Below are positions 9,685-17,937 of a stretch of DNA of 64,000 bases, in pieces. A program made the translations under genes and the position numbers. Origin of the DNA: Streptomyces sp. NBC_00249. Its GTDB lineage: Bacteria; Actinomycetota; Actinomycetes; Streptomycetales; Streptomycetaceae. The notes under the pieces were generated by a model, which did no database searches, had not been told where the DNA came from, and saw nothing but the letters and a program-made list of their open reading frames with translations. The stretch lies in contig NZ_JAPEMV010000002.1 of NCBI RefSeq assembly GCF_026342355.1, forward strand, positions 992,001-1,056,000, in the 5' to 3' direction. The number at the start of each line of letters is the position of its first letter. Position 1 is the first letter of the stretch.

Positions 9685-10863
9685 TTACTTCGCAGCCGCG
9701 AGCTCGGCGGCCTTGTCGGCCGCGCCGTCCATGGTGTCCACGCGCTGCACCAGCGGGTGGTTGGCGTCCGAGAGGATCTTGCGACCCAGCTCGGCGTTGT
9801 TGCCGTCGAGACGGACGACGAGGGGCTTGGTGACCTCTTCGCCCTTGTCCTTCAGCAGCTGGAGCGCCTGGACGATGCCGTTGGCGACCTCGTCACAGGC
9901 GGTGATGCCACCGAAGACGTTGACGAAGACGGACTTGACGTCCGGGTCGCCGAGGATGATCTCGAGACCGTTGGCCATGACGGCGGCGGAGGCGCCACCG
10001 CCGATGTCCAGGAAGTTGGCGGGCTTGACGCCGCCGTGGTTCTCGCCGGCGTAGGCGACGACGTCGAGGGTGCTCATGACGAGACCCGCGCCGTTGCCGA
10101 TGATGCCGACCTCACCGTCGAGCTTGACGTAGTTGAGGTTCTTCGCCTTGGCGGCGGCCTCCAGCGGGTTCGCGGCCGCGTGGTCCACGAACTCCTCGTG
10201 GCCCGGCTGGCGGAACTCGGCGTTCTCGTCGAGGGAGACCTTGCCGTCGAGCGCGATGACGTCGCCGTTGGCGACCTTCGCGAGCGGGTTCACCTCGACG
10301 AGGAGCGCGTCCTCGGCGATGAAGGTGGCCCACAGGGTCACGAGGACCTCGGCGACCTTCTCGGCGACCTCGGCCGGGAACTTCGCCAGGGCGACGATCT
10401 CGCGGGCCTTCTCGATGGTCACGCCCTCGTTGGCGTTCACCGGGACCTTGGCGAGCTTCTCCGGGGTCTCCTCGGCGACCTGCTCGATGTCCATGCCACC
10501 CGCGACCGAGGCCATGGCCAGGAAGGTGCGGTTGGTGCGGTCCAGCAGGTACGAGACGTAGTACTCCTCGAGGATCTCGGGAGCCGTCTCGGCGATCATC
10601 ACCTTGTGGACCGTGTGGCCCTTGATGTCCATGCCGAGGATGTCCGTCGCACGGGCGACGGCCTCGTCCGGGGTCTGCGCCAGCTTGACGCCGCCGGCCT
10701 TGCCGCGGCCGCCGACCTTCACCTGGGCCTTGACGACCGACTTGCCGCCCAGCTTCTCGGTGGCCTCGCGAGCCGCCTCAGGCGTGTCGATGACTTCACC
10801 GGCCAGCACCGGTACACCGTGCTTGGCGAAGAGGTCCCTCGCCTGGTACTCGAACAGGTCCAC
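9685..10863 (-). CDS. sucC: Succinyl-CoA synthetase beta subunit SucC
   Basis: ATP-grasp subunit of succinyl-CoA synthetase, 392 residues. It begins [18 protein letters not shown] from a GTG at 10863, the family's usual start; the 37 upstream in-frame residues are not conserved in character. The nucleotide-binding region has [10 protein letters not shown], and the C-terminal ligase domain has [12 protein letters not shown] and [16 protein letters not shown]. It is first in the sucCD operon. The 319-bp region upstream contains a candidate Crp-type site (separate entry). Confidence 0.97.
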   Translation of the reverse strand: MDLFEYQARDLFAKHGVPVLAGEVIDTPEAAREATEKLGGKSVVKAQVKVGGRGKAGGVKLAQTPDEAVARATDILGMDIKGHTVHKVMIAETAPEILEEYYVSYLLDRTNRTFLAMASVAGGMDIEQVAEETPEKLAKVPVNANEGVTIEKAREIVALAKFPAEVAEKVAEVLVTLWATFIAEDALLVEVNPLAKVANGDVIALDGKVSLDENAEFRQPGHEEFVDHAAANPLEAAAKAKNLNYVKLDGEVGIIGNGAGLVMSTLDVVAYAGENHGGVKPANFLDIGGGASAAVMANGLEIILGDPDVKSVFVNVFGGITACDEVANGIVQALQLLKDKGEEVTKPLVVRLDGNNAELGRKILSDANHPLVQRVDTMDGAADKAAELAAAK

Positions 10864-11182
10864 GCGCGTCCGTCCCTTGTCTTCAAAGATTCGCAGTGAT
10901 TCGCGGTTGTCTGCTATCTGCGTGGGCGTGCCGCGAGGGCATCGTGACGGCGCTGTCACAGGGGAGGCGCACACGGTGACCGTGGACGCGGCATGTCCGT
11001 CTCGCAGGTTATCCCTGTGGGACGTAGGTCCCTAAATCAGGGATCACACCTGAGCGGTGATACCTGTCACAGATCACCTCACCGTTGAGCTGCGTCTTCG
11101 TGTGATCTGCCGATTCCTCCCGGCCCCGCCGACGCGATGCCCCGGGGGTGGCCGGGGGATGGGCGCCGGGTGGGCGGGGCGG
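10864..11182. other. Noncoding region upstream of sucCD
   Basis: This 319-bp stretch separates the sucC start from the end of the vWA gene; both genes are on the minus strand. Between 11015 and 11080 it is unusually rich in short inverted repeats. Examples are TCCCT (11029-11033) with AGGGA (11039-11043), and GGTGAT (11056-11061) with ATCACC (11073-11078). No gene is visible. The sucC promoter should lie here, but I cannot name its -35/-10 with confidence. Confidence 0.6.
11056..11071. promoter_or_regulatory. Candidate Crp/GlxR-type operator upstream of sucC
   Basis: The sequence GTGA-N6-TCAC (11057-11070), followed by A, matches the core of the actinobacterial Crp/GlxR palindrome. It lies about 195 bp upstream of the sucC start codon. 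The match is short and could be chance. Confidence 0.4.
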
Positions 11183-12478
11183 TCACGGCACCGGCAGGGG
11201 CCGCTTCTCCAGGGCCGCCGCCATCACCTCCGGGAAGAGGTCGGGGGTGCAGGCGAAGGCGGGCGCCCCGAGCGCGGCGAGCGCCGCCGCGTGCTCGCGG
11301 TCGTAGGCGGGGGCGCCCTCGTCGGACAGCGCCAGCAGGGTCACGAACTCCACCCCCGCCGCCTTCATCGCGGCCACCCGCTTCAGCATCTCGTCGCGTA
11401 TGCCGCCCTCGTAGAGGTCGCTGATCAGGACGACGACCGTGTCGGCCGGGCGGGTGATCTTGGACTGGCAGTAGGCGAGGGCGCGGTTGATGTCGGTGCC
11501 GCCGCCGAGCTGGGTGCCGAAGAGGACGTCGACGGGGTCGTCGAGCTGGTCGGTCAGGTCCACCACGGCCGTGTCGAAGACGACCAGACGGGTGGCGATC
11601 GACCGCATGGAGGCGAGGACCGCCCCGAAGACGGAGGCGTAGACGACGGAGGCCGCCATCGAACCCGACTGGTCGATGCAGAGCACCACCTCCTTCTTCA
11701 CCGCCCGGGCGGCCCGGCCGTAGCCGACGAGCCGCTCCGGCACGACCGTGCGGTACTCGGGCAGGTAGTTCTTCAGGTTCGCCCGGATGGTCCGGTCCCA
11801 GTCGATGTCGTGGTGGCGGGGGCGGCTGATCCGCGCCGAACGGTCCAGCGCGCCCGTCAGGGTGGCCCTGGTGCGGGCCGCGAGGCGCTTCTCCAGCTGC
11901 TCGACCACCTTGCGGACCACGGCGCGGGCCGTCTCCTTGGTGGTGTCCGGCATCGCCTTGTTCAGCGACAGCAGCGTGCCGACCAGATGGACGTCGGGCT
12001 CGACGGCCTCCAGCATCTCCGGCTCCAGCAGCAGCGCGGCCAGGCCGAGGCGCTCGATGGCGTCCCGCTGCATGACCTGGACGACCGGGCCGGGGAAGTA
12101 CGTACGGATGTCCCCGAGCCAGCGCGCCACGTGCGGCGCGGACCCGCCGAGCCCGGCGGACCGCTCCCCCGCCGTACGCCGGGAGCCGCCGCCCCCGCCG
12201 TAGAGGGACTCCAGCGCCCCGTCCATCGCCGCGTCCCGCCCGGCCGGCGCGTACCCCGTCCCGTCGGCCTCACCCCCACCGAGCACCATCCGCCACCGCC
12301 GCAACCTCTCGCCCCCGCCGGCCTCCCCGTGCCGGGCGGCAGCGTCGCCGGCGGACCGGGCTCCCGGCGCGCCGACCACCCCACCGCCGCCCGGGGCGCC
12401 CGCGTCGTCCAGCTCCCCGCCGCCCGTGCCCACGGCCACCGTGTCCGCCGCCTCCACCAGCTTGTCCGTACCGCTCAT
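11183..12478 (-). CDS. vWA domain protein of the MoxR-DUF5682-SWIM system (YehP-like)
   Basis: 431 residues. A variable Gly/Ala-rich N-terminus (to about 110) precedes a helical region and a C-terminal von Willebrand A domain from about residue 255. An intact metal-ion-dependent adhesion site is visible: DxSxS in IDQSGSM (about residue 267), the threonine in GGGTDINRAL and the aspartate in LISDLYEGG. vWA proteins of this kind act as adaptors or substrates for MoxR AAA+ ATPases, whose gene is two genes upstream on the same strand. A 242-bp purine-rich gap separates it from the DUF5682 gene. Cytoplasmic; no signal peptide. Domain call is firm, biological role unknown. Confidence 0.93.
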   Translation of the reverse strand: MSGTDKLVEAADTVAVGTGGGELDDAGAPGGGGVVGAPGARSAGDAAARHGEAGGGERLRRWRMVLGGGEADGTGYAPAGRDAAMDGALESLYGGGGGSRRTAGERSAGLGGSAPHVARWLGDIRTYFPGPVVQVMQRDAIERLGLAALLLEPEMLEAVEPDVHLVGTLLSLNKAMPDTTKETARAVVRKVVEQLEKRLAARTRATLTGALDRSARISRPRHHDIDWDRTIRANLKNYLPEYRTVVPERLVGYGRAARAVKKEVVLCIDQSGSMAASVVYASVFGAVLASMRSIATRLVVFDTAVVDLTDQLDDPVDVLFGTQLGGGTDINRALAYCQSKITRPADTVVVLISDLYEGGIRDEMLKRVAAMKAAGVEFVTLLALSDEGAPAYDREHAAALAALGAPAFACTPDLFPEVMAAALEKRPLPVP

Positions 12479-12720
12479 CCGCCCTGTCCCCCCTCAGCTC
12501 GTCCTGCTCGTCGTACGGGCCACCCGCCGGCCCTACCCCGCATCCCTTCCGCCCCTGACGGACCTCGTCCCCTCCCCCACCACCCGGCCCAGCTCACGCC
12601 CCCCCTCCAGCGGCTCCGCCCCGCAGCCCCTTCCCACCCCGGCGTGCCTCCTGCCCCTTTCCCGGCCGCCCGGCCCAGCTCGCGGGCCCGCCCGACTCCC
12701 CTCTCCCGCCCGGCCAGGGC
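12479..12720. other. Purine-skewed gap inside the MoxR operon
   Basis: 242 bp between the DUF5682 and vWA genes. It is almost all C and T on the plus strand, so G and A on the coding strand. I see no reading frame with coding character, no hairpin comparable to the terminators elsewhere, and no clear promoter. A similar purine-rich stretch follows the SWIM gene (17585-17690). Confidence 0.5.
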
Positions 12721-15000
12721 CTAGGCGGCCGTGAGGAGGAGGTGGGCCACCTCCTCGGCCGCCGCCGCGCGGGCCGGGTCCAGGTCCGGGGCGAAGCCTT
12801 CGGGGGCTTCGCCGGAGCCGGCCGGGGACGTGCGGCCCGGGCCGCGCCGGACCAGTTCACCCAGGGTCCGTCTCACGCCCGGCTCGTACGCCCCGAACGT
12901 GCGCCGCAGCAACGGCAGTACGTCGATGAACGCCTCCTCCGGCACCGCCACCAGCCACGCGTCGATCAGGCCCAGCAGCCGCTCGTCGTGGACCAGCAGG
13001 GTGCCGCCGCCCGCGCCGCCGCCCGCGAAGCCTTCGATCCAGCCCGCCGCGTCCGCCGGGGCCGAGGCCCGGGAGAGGGCCAGCCCCATCAGCCTGGCCG
13101 TCTCCCCGGCCGGGATCCGGCCCTCGTCCAGCAGCAGCCGGGCGGCCCGGCCGCGTATCGGCCCGGGCACGCTGTCCCGCCCGGCGAGCGTCGCCAGCAC
13201 CGCCGACCAGCGCTCCCGCAGCCCCCCGGCCTCCTCCGCGTCCGCGAGCAGCCCGATCGCCCCGTGCACCGCGTCCACGTGGCGCCGCAGGTCCGCCGCC
13301 CCGTCCGCGTCCAGCCCGGCCGCGCAGGCGGGCGGCAGGGCGACGCAGATCCGCTCGGCGAGCCCGGCCGCGACCGCGCCGAGCGCCGCCGCGTCCGTAC
13401 CGCGTACGTCGCCGTACCGCAGCGAACGGGCCAGCGCGGGCAGCGCCTTGGCGAGCCCCGCCACATCGGTGTCCAGCGCCGCCCGGTCGGCGAGGGCCCG
13501 CAGCACGGCGGGCAGGGCCTGCGACAGCCCGGCCAGCAGGCACCGCTCGGCCAGCGCCGTGACCTCGCCCAGCTCCACGGCCCCGGCGGCGTCCGCCTCC
13601 GCCTTGGCGGTGGCGGCCCCCAGGACGGTGGTGCCCCAGATGCCCGCCTCGGCGACCCGCACCGACAGCTCCGGCTCCCAGCACAGCCGCCAGGTCTCCC
13701 GGAAGGTGCCGGTACCGCTCCGGGAGGCGGTGGGGACGCCCCAGTCGATCCCGAGCAGTCTCAGCCGGTGCAGCAGCAGGGACTTGGCGGAGTCGGTGTC
13801 CTTGCGCAGGTCGAGTTCCAGCTCGCGCCGCTGCGCCTCGGCCTTGAGCCGCAGCGAGCGCTGACAGCGGGCGAGGTCCCGCTGGAGCGGGACGACGGGC
13901 GCGCCGTCCGGCACCTCGCCCAGCACGTCCCCGACGACGAGCCGGTCCTCGACCAGCGCGAGCGGCACGTCGGAGCCGTCGCACATCACGGCGCGGACCG
14001 CCTCCAGAGTTTCGGTGAGCCCCGGCAGCGGGCGCCCGCGCACCGCCGCGAGGGTCTCGGCGAGCCGGACGGCCTCGATGACGTGCGCCGGGGAGACCTG
14101 CCGGTCCTCCTCCCGCAGCAGCCCGGCGACCTTCGTCAGCCACCGCTCGACCGGCCGGTCCCGGGCCGCGAAGAGGTGTGCGTACCAGCCGGGTGAGGTG
14201 ATGCCGGCGCCGTAGCCGCCGGCCCGGGCGAGCCTGCGGTGGGTCCACGGCACCCAGGTGGTCTCCACCTTGGTCCGCGGCAGCCCCGCGAGGAGCGCCC
14301 GGTCCGCCGCGACCGTGGCCTTGGCGCGCAGGGCGGGGACGTGCCAGGCGCCGCACACCACCGCGAAGTCCTCGCCGAACTCCCGGCGGGCGGCGCGCAT
14401 CTTCTGCCGCATGTGCGCCTCGCGGACCAGGTCCCGGGGCCGGCCGCCGTCCCCGTAGGTCTCGCGCAGGGCGCCCATGGCCTCCGCGAGGGCCTCGAAG
14501 GCGGCGAGCGGGTCCGGGACGGCGCCGGTGCCGCGGTGCTCGACCACGTCCTCCCACCAGCGCTCCGGATCGTCGTACCCGGCGGCCTGGGCCAGCACCC
14601 CGAGCGGATCGACCCGTACGGAGTCCCCCTCCGCCTCCCCTCCTTCCGCGCCCTCCTCCGCGCCGCGCGCGGCCAGGGTGTGTGCGGCCGGGAGGTCGAT
14701 GAAGCGGACCGGGACGTCGCGGGCCTGCGCCCAGCGGATGGCCACCCACTCCGGGGAGAAGGAGGCCAGCGGCCAGAAGGCGGCCCGGCCCGGGTCGTCC
14801 GCCGCGTGGGCGAGGAGGGCGACGGGCGGGCGCATGCCCGGTTCGGCGGCCAGCGGCAGCAGCGCGTCCCCCTCGGGCGGCCCCTCGATGAGCACGGCCC
14901 GCGGCCGGGCCGCGTCCAGCGCGGCCCGGACCGCCCGCGCGGAGCCGGGCCCGTGGTGGCGCACGCCCAGCAGCAGGGGGCCGGTGGCGGCCGGGCTCAT
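12721..15000 (-). CDS. DUF5682 family protein with TraB/GumN-like N-terminal motifs
   Basis: 759 residues, cytoplasmic. The N-terminal 230 residues carry motifs resembling the TraB/GumN/ChaN fold: GVRHHGPGS (His15/His16), LIEGPPEGD (Glu39), a following FIDLP, REAHMRQKM (about 194-201) and CGAWHVPAL (His220). The rest is helical and Ala/Leu/Arg-rich, with no enzyme motif I recognise. RefSeq-style DUF5682 genes travel with MoxR, vWA and SWIM genes, as here; E. coli yehM is probably the counterpart. The ATG at 15000 overlaps the MoxR stop by 4 nt (ATGA), so the two are translationally coupled. Catalytic function is unproven; the fold assignment is my inference. Confidence 0.9.
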   Translation of the reverse strand: MSPAATGPLLLGVRHHGPGSARAVRAALDAARPRAVLIEGPPEGDALLPLAAEPGMRPPVALLAHAADDPGRAAFWPLASFSPEWVAIRWAQARDVPVRFIDLPAAHTLAARGAEEGAEGGEAEGDSVRVDPLGVLAQAAGYDDPERWWEDVVEHRGTGAVPDPLAAFEALAEAMGALRETYGDGGRPRDLVREAHMRQKMRAARREFGEDFAVVCGAWHVPALRAKATVAADRALLAGLPRTKVETTWVPWTHRRLARAGGYGAGITSPGWYAHLFAARDRPVERWLTKVAGLLREEDRQVSPAHVIEAVRLAETLAAVRGRPLPGLTETLEAVRAVMCDGSDVPLALVEDRLVVGDVLGEVPDGAPVVPLQRDLARCQRSLRLKAEAQRRELELDLRKDTDSAKSLLLHRLRLLGIDWGVPTASRSGTGTFRETWRLCWEPELSVRVAEAGIWGTTVLGAATAKAEADAAGAVELGEVTALAERCLLAGLSQALPAVLRALADRAALDTDVAGLAKALPALARSLRYGDVRGTDAAALGAVAAGLAERICVALPPACAAGLDADGAADLRRHVDAVHGAIGLLADAEEAGGLRERWSAVLATLAGRDSVPGPIRGRAARLLLDEGRIPAGETARLMGLALSRASAPADAAGWIEGFAGGGAGGGTLLVHDERLLGLIDAWLVAVPEEAFIDVLPLLRRTFGAYEPGVRRTLGELVRRGPGRTSPAGSGEAPEGFAPDLDPARAAAAEEVAHLLLTAA

Positions 15001-16103
15001 GCCGTCACCTCCCGGCAGGCGCGGTAGAAGTCCTTCCAGCCGTCCCGCTCGCGGACCACGGCCTCCAGGTACTCCTGCCAGACCACCCGGTCGGCGGCCG
15101 GGTCACGGACGACAGCGCCGAGGATCCCGGCGGCCACGTCGGACGGGCGCAGGACGCCGTCCCCGAAGTGCGCGGCGAGCGCCAGCCCGCCGGTGACCAC
15201 GGAGATGGCCTCGGCGGTGGAGAGGGTGCCGCTGGGCGATTTCACCTTCGTCCGGCCGTCGTCGGTGACGCCGTCGCGCAGCTCGCGGAAGACGGTGACG
15301 ACGCGGCGGATCTCCTCCAGCCCCTCGGGCGCGGCCGGCAGGTCCAGGGCGCGGCCCATCTGGTCGACGCGGCGGGCGACGATGTCGACTTCGGCGTCGG
15401 CGGTGGCGGGCAGCGGCAGCACCACGGTGTTGAAGCGGCGGCGCAGGGCGCTGGAGAGCTCGTTGACCCCGCGGTCGCGGTCGTTGGCGGTGGCGATGAG
15501 GTTGAAGCCGCGTACGGCCTGCACCTCCTGGCCCAGTTCCGGTATGGGCAGGGTCTTCTCGGACAGGACGGTGATGAGGGTGTCCTGGACGTCGGCGGGG
15601 ATGCGGGTGAGTTCCTCGACGCGGGCGGTCATGCCCTCGGCCATGGCGCGCATGACGGGGCTGGGGACGAGGGCCTCACGGCTGGGGCCGTGGGCGAGGA
15701 GGCGGGCGTAGTTCCATCCGTAGCGGATGGCTTCCTCGGGGGTGCCGGCGGTGCCCTGGACGAGGAGGGTGGAGTCCCCGCTGACGGCGGCGGCGAGGTG
15801 TTCGGACACCCAGGTCTTGGCGGTGCCGGGGACGCCGAGGAGGAGCAGGGCGCGGTCGGTGGCGAGCGTGGTGACGGCGACCTCGACGATGCGGCGCGGG
15901 CCGACGTATTTGGGTGTGATCACGGTTCCGTCGGCGAGGGTGCCGCCGAGCAGATAGGTGGCGACGGCCCACGGGGAGAGCTTCCAGCGGGCCGGCCGGG
16001 TCCGGTCGTCGGCGGCGGCCAGGGCTTTCAGTTCGTGCGCGAAGGCGTCTTCGGCGTGCGGTCGCAGCGCCTGGGCGCCGGTGTCGTTCGCGGGCATGGT
16101 CAT
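14997..16103 (-). CDS. MoxR-family AAA+ ATPase, YehL type
   Basis: 368 residues. Walker A is GVPGTAKT (90-97). The Walker B position reads ARVEEL (about 160-165), with Glu163-Glu164 where most MoxR proteins have Asp-Glu. Sensor 1 is LIATAND (Asn207). The arginine-finger region is SSALRRRFN (about 217-225). YehL-type MoxR ATPases are thought to remodel partner proteins through vWA and other adaptors encoded beside them. ATG 16103 has GGAGGGGG immediately upstream, and a second ATG two codons later is possible. First gene of the minus-strand operon MoxR-DUF5682-vWA; its promoter region is shared with the divergent SWIM gene. Confidence 0.94.
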   Translation of the reverse strand: MTMPANDTGAQALRPHAEDAFAHELKALAAADDRTRPARWKLSPWAVATYLLGGTLADGTVITPKYVGPRRIVEVAVTTLATDRALLLLGVPGTAKTWVSEHLAAAVSGDSTLLVQGTAGTPEEAIRYGWNYARLLAHGPSREALVPSPVMRAMAEGMTARVEELTRIPADVQDTLITVLSEKTLPIPELGQEVQAVRGFNLIATANDRDRGVNELSSALRRRFNTVVLPLPATADAEVDIVARRVDQMGRALDLPAAPEGLEEIRRVVTVFRELRDGVTDDGRTKVKSPSGTLSTAEAISVVTGGLALAAHFGDGVLRPSDVAAGILGAVVRDPAADRVVWQEYLEAVVRERDGWKDFYRACREVTA

Positions 16104-16147
16104 GGTCCCCCTCCAATGCTCGGCAGCCGTTCCCGACTGCTGTGTCC

Positions 16148-16170
16148 ACGGTGCACCATGCCACTGACAA
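16148..16170 (-). promoter_or_regulatory. Candidate DNA-damage-type promoter of the MoxR operon
   Basis: Read on the minus strand, TTGTCAGTG (16170-16162) is followed after 8 nt by CACCGT (16153-16148). The 9-mer is identical to that on the plus strand and matches the LexA-independent motif of actinobacteria (TTGTCRGTG-N8-TAnnnT). The -10 half is poor: only the A and final T fit. Transcription would begin about 38 nt upstream of the MoxR start codon. Confidence 0.5.
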
Positions 16171-16207
16171 CGCCCCTTGCTGGCTCCGTTGTTGCAGGTC
16201 AGAGCGA

Positions 16208-16230
16208 TTGTCAGTGGGGGTCTCTACGGT
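16208..16230 (+). promoter_or_regulatory. DNA-damage-type (PafBC-like) promoter of the SWIM gene
   Basis: TTGTCAGTG (16208-16216), 8 nt, then TACGGT (16225-16230) fits the LexA-independent damage promoter motif in full. Transcription would start at or next to the A of ATG 16238, giving a leaderless mRNA; this also decides the start codon. Together with the minus-strand copy it forms a perfect 10-bp inverted repeat (CCACTGACAA 16161-16170, TTGTCAGTGG 16208-16217). Confidence 0.65.
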
Positions 16231-16237
16231 GGTTCAC

Positions 16238-17584
16238 ATGACTGAGCAGCAGGTCCGCTGGACGGCGGAACAGGTACTGGCTCTGGCTCCTGACGAGGCG
16301 TCACGCAAGGCGGGGGGCAGGCTGGGCGCGGCGGGTCCGTGGTCACAGACCGGAGGTTCCGCTTCCGGTGCGGTGTGGGGGTTGTGCAAGGGCAGCGGCA
16401 GCACGCCGTACCGGACGGTCGTGGACCTGACGGGGCCCGCGTACAAGTGCTCCTGCCCGAGCCGGAAGTTCCCGTGCAAGCACGCGCTGGGGCTGCTGCT
16501 GCTCTGGGCGGCGGAGGGGGTGGGCGATCCGGCCGAGGCGCCGGACTGGGCGGGGGAATGGCTGTCCGAGCGGGCGGCGAAGGCCGTACGGGCCACCGCG
16601 CGGCCGGCCGGCCCGGTCGACGAGCAGGCGGCCCGGCGCCGGGCCGAGCGGCGTGCGGAGCGGATCGGCGCGGGGGTCACCGAGCTGGAGCAGCGGCTCG
16701 TGGACCTGATCCGCGGCGGACTCGCGGGGCAGGAGCAGGCGGGGTACGCGGGGTGGGAGGAGACCGCGGCCCGGATGGTCGACGCCCAGGCACCCGGACT
16801 GGCGTCCCGGGTAAGGGAGTTGGGGGCAATACCCGGTTGCGGGCCCGGCTGGCCCGCCCGGATGCTTGAGGAGTTCGCGCTGCTGCACCTGCTGGACAGG
16901 GCCTGGCTGGGGGTGTCCGGGCTGCCGGAGCCGCTGGCCGCGACCGTCCGGAGCCGGGTCGGGCTGCCGTCCCCGGCGGGGGGCGAATCCGTCCGGGACC
17001 GCTGGCTCGTACTGGCCCAGTACGACTCGGTGTCCCCGGACGGCCGCCTGACCACCCGCCGGACATGGCTGTGGGGGCTGGGGAGCGGACGCCCGGCCCT
17101 GGTGCTGGACTTCGGCCCGCCCGGGCGGCCGCCGGAGCTGGCGCTGCCCGTCGGGCTGGTGCTGGAGGCGGAAGCTCGCTTCCGGCCCGGATCTGCGGGA
17201 CTGCGGGCGGACCTCGGGGAACGCTCCGCGGCCGCGGCGCCGGCCACCCGGATCCCGTCCGGGGTGGGTACGGCCGCGGCCCTGGAGGCCTACGGGACCG
17301 CGCTGCGGCAGGACCCGTGGCTGGAGTCCTGGCCGGTGGTGCTGGGCCCGGTGATCCCGATACCGGGGGAAGCGGGCGAGGGTCCCTGGCAACTCGCGGA
17401 CGCGGAGGGGGCGTCCGCGCTGCCGGTGGCGCTCGCCGGGGGCGGTTCGCGGGCCGGACTGTGGCAGCTGGCCGCCCTCTCGGGCGGCGGCCCCGTCACG
17501 GTCTTCGGGGAGTGCGGCCACCGCGGCTTCACCCCCCTGACGGCCTGGCATCCGCGCACGGCGGAGGCCGTCCCGCTGGGGTAA
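16238..17584 (+). CDS. SWIM zinc-finger protein (YehQ-like)
   Basis: 448 residues. The SWIM motif CxCx6CxH is intact at Cys71, Cys73, Cys80 and His82 (CSCPSRKFPCKHALG). SWIM domains bind DNA or protein and occur in the YehQ-like partner of MoxR-vWA systems. The remainder is a Trp/Leu/Arg-rich region without recognised motifs. I choose ATG 16238 because the damage-type promoter places the transcript start there; GTG 16229 would lie inside the -10. Divergent from the MoxR operon and followed, in the same direction, by the DUF5691 gene, so all five genes form one locus. Confidence 0.93.
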   Translation: MTEQQVRWTAEQVLALAPDEASRKAGGRLGAAGPWSQTGGSASGAVWGLCKGSGSTPYRTVVDLTGPAYKCSCPSRKFPCKHALGLLLLWAAEGVGDPAEAPDWAGEWLSERAAKAVRATARPAGPVDEQAARRRAERRAERIGAGVTELEQRLVDLIRGGLAGQEQAGYAGWEETAARMVDAQAPGLASRVRELGAIPGCGPGWPARMLEEFALLHLLDRAWLGVSGLPEPLAATVRSRVGLPSPAGGESVRDRWLVLAQYDSVSPDGRLTTRRTWLWGLGSGRPALVLDFGPPGRPPELALPVGLVLEAEARFRPGSAGLRADLGERSAAAAPATRIPSGVGTAAALEAYGTALRQDPWLESWPVVLGPVIPIPGEAGEGPWQLADAEGASALPVALAGGGSRAGLWQLAALSGGGPVTVFGECGHRGFTPLTAWHPRTAEAVPLG

Positions 17585-17690
17585 GGGGGACGGGGGAGAG
17601 AGGGGAGAGGAACGAGAGGAACGAGAGGAACCAGGGGAGACCAGGGGGGACCAAAGGGGGGAACGGGGGGACGCGCGGGGGCGCGTAGCG
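17585..17690. repeat. Purine-rich stretch with GAGGAACGA repeats
   Basis: Immediately after the SWIM stop codon the plus strand is nearly all G and A for about 100 bases. It includes almost three copies of a 9-bp unit (GGAACGAGA). It may be a slippage-generated spacer. No hairpin is present in it. Confidence 0.6.
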
Positions 17691-17701
17691 GGACGACGGG
17701 G

Positions 17702-17821
17702 GTGGACGAAGCCGGTGAGCCGGTGCGGTACGGGCCGGACCCGTCCGCGTACGCCTGCCGTCGGCAGGTCATCGATCGCTTGGAGCGACGGCGCGGGGGC
17801 GCCGTCGTGGGGGACGAGTGA
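17702..17821 (+). CDS. Possible 39-residue small protein
   Basis: A GTG-initiated frame of 39 codons ends in TGA at 17819-17821. GC at third positions is high (about 34 of 39), and the product is polar and Arg/Asp-rich, with the segment CRRQVIDRLERRRG. It is in the same frame as the SWIM gene, and the purine-rich spacer between them contains no stop codon in that frame. It could therefore be a small gene, or a former C-terminal extension cut off by the SWIM stop. I cannot tie it to a family. Confidence 0.3.
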   Translation: MDEAGEPVRYGPDPSAYACRRQVIDRLERRRGGAVVGDE

Positions 17822-17863
17822 GCCGGGGGGCATCCGTGGACGACAACCACGCCAGCTGACGCA

Positions 17864-17898
17864 TGCCCCGGTCCCGCACAGGGGGCGGGACCGGGGCA
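17864..17898. terminator. Hairpin between the SWIM and DUF5691 genes
   Basis: A perfect 14-bp stem with arm TGCCCCGGTCCCGC (17864-17877) and a 7-nt loop lies only 40 bp upstream of the DUF5691 start. It should terminate or attenuate transcripts from the SWIM side. Confidence 0.7.
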
Positions 17899-17937
17899 CG
17901 GCACCGAGCACGACGAGGACGAGGGAGGGGACCGGTG

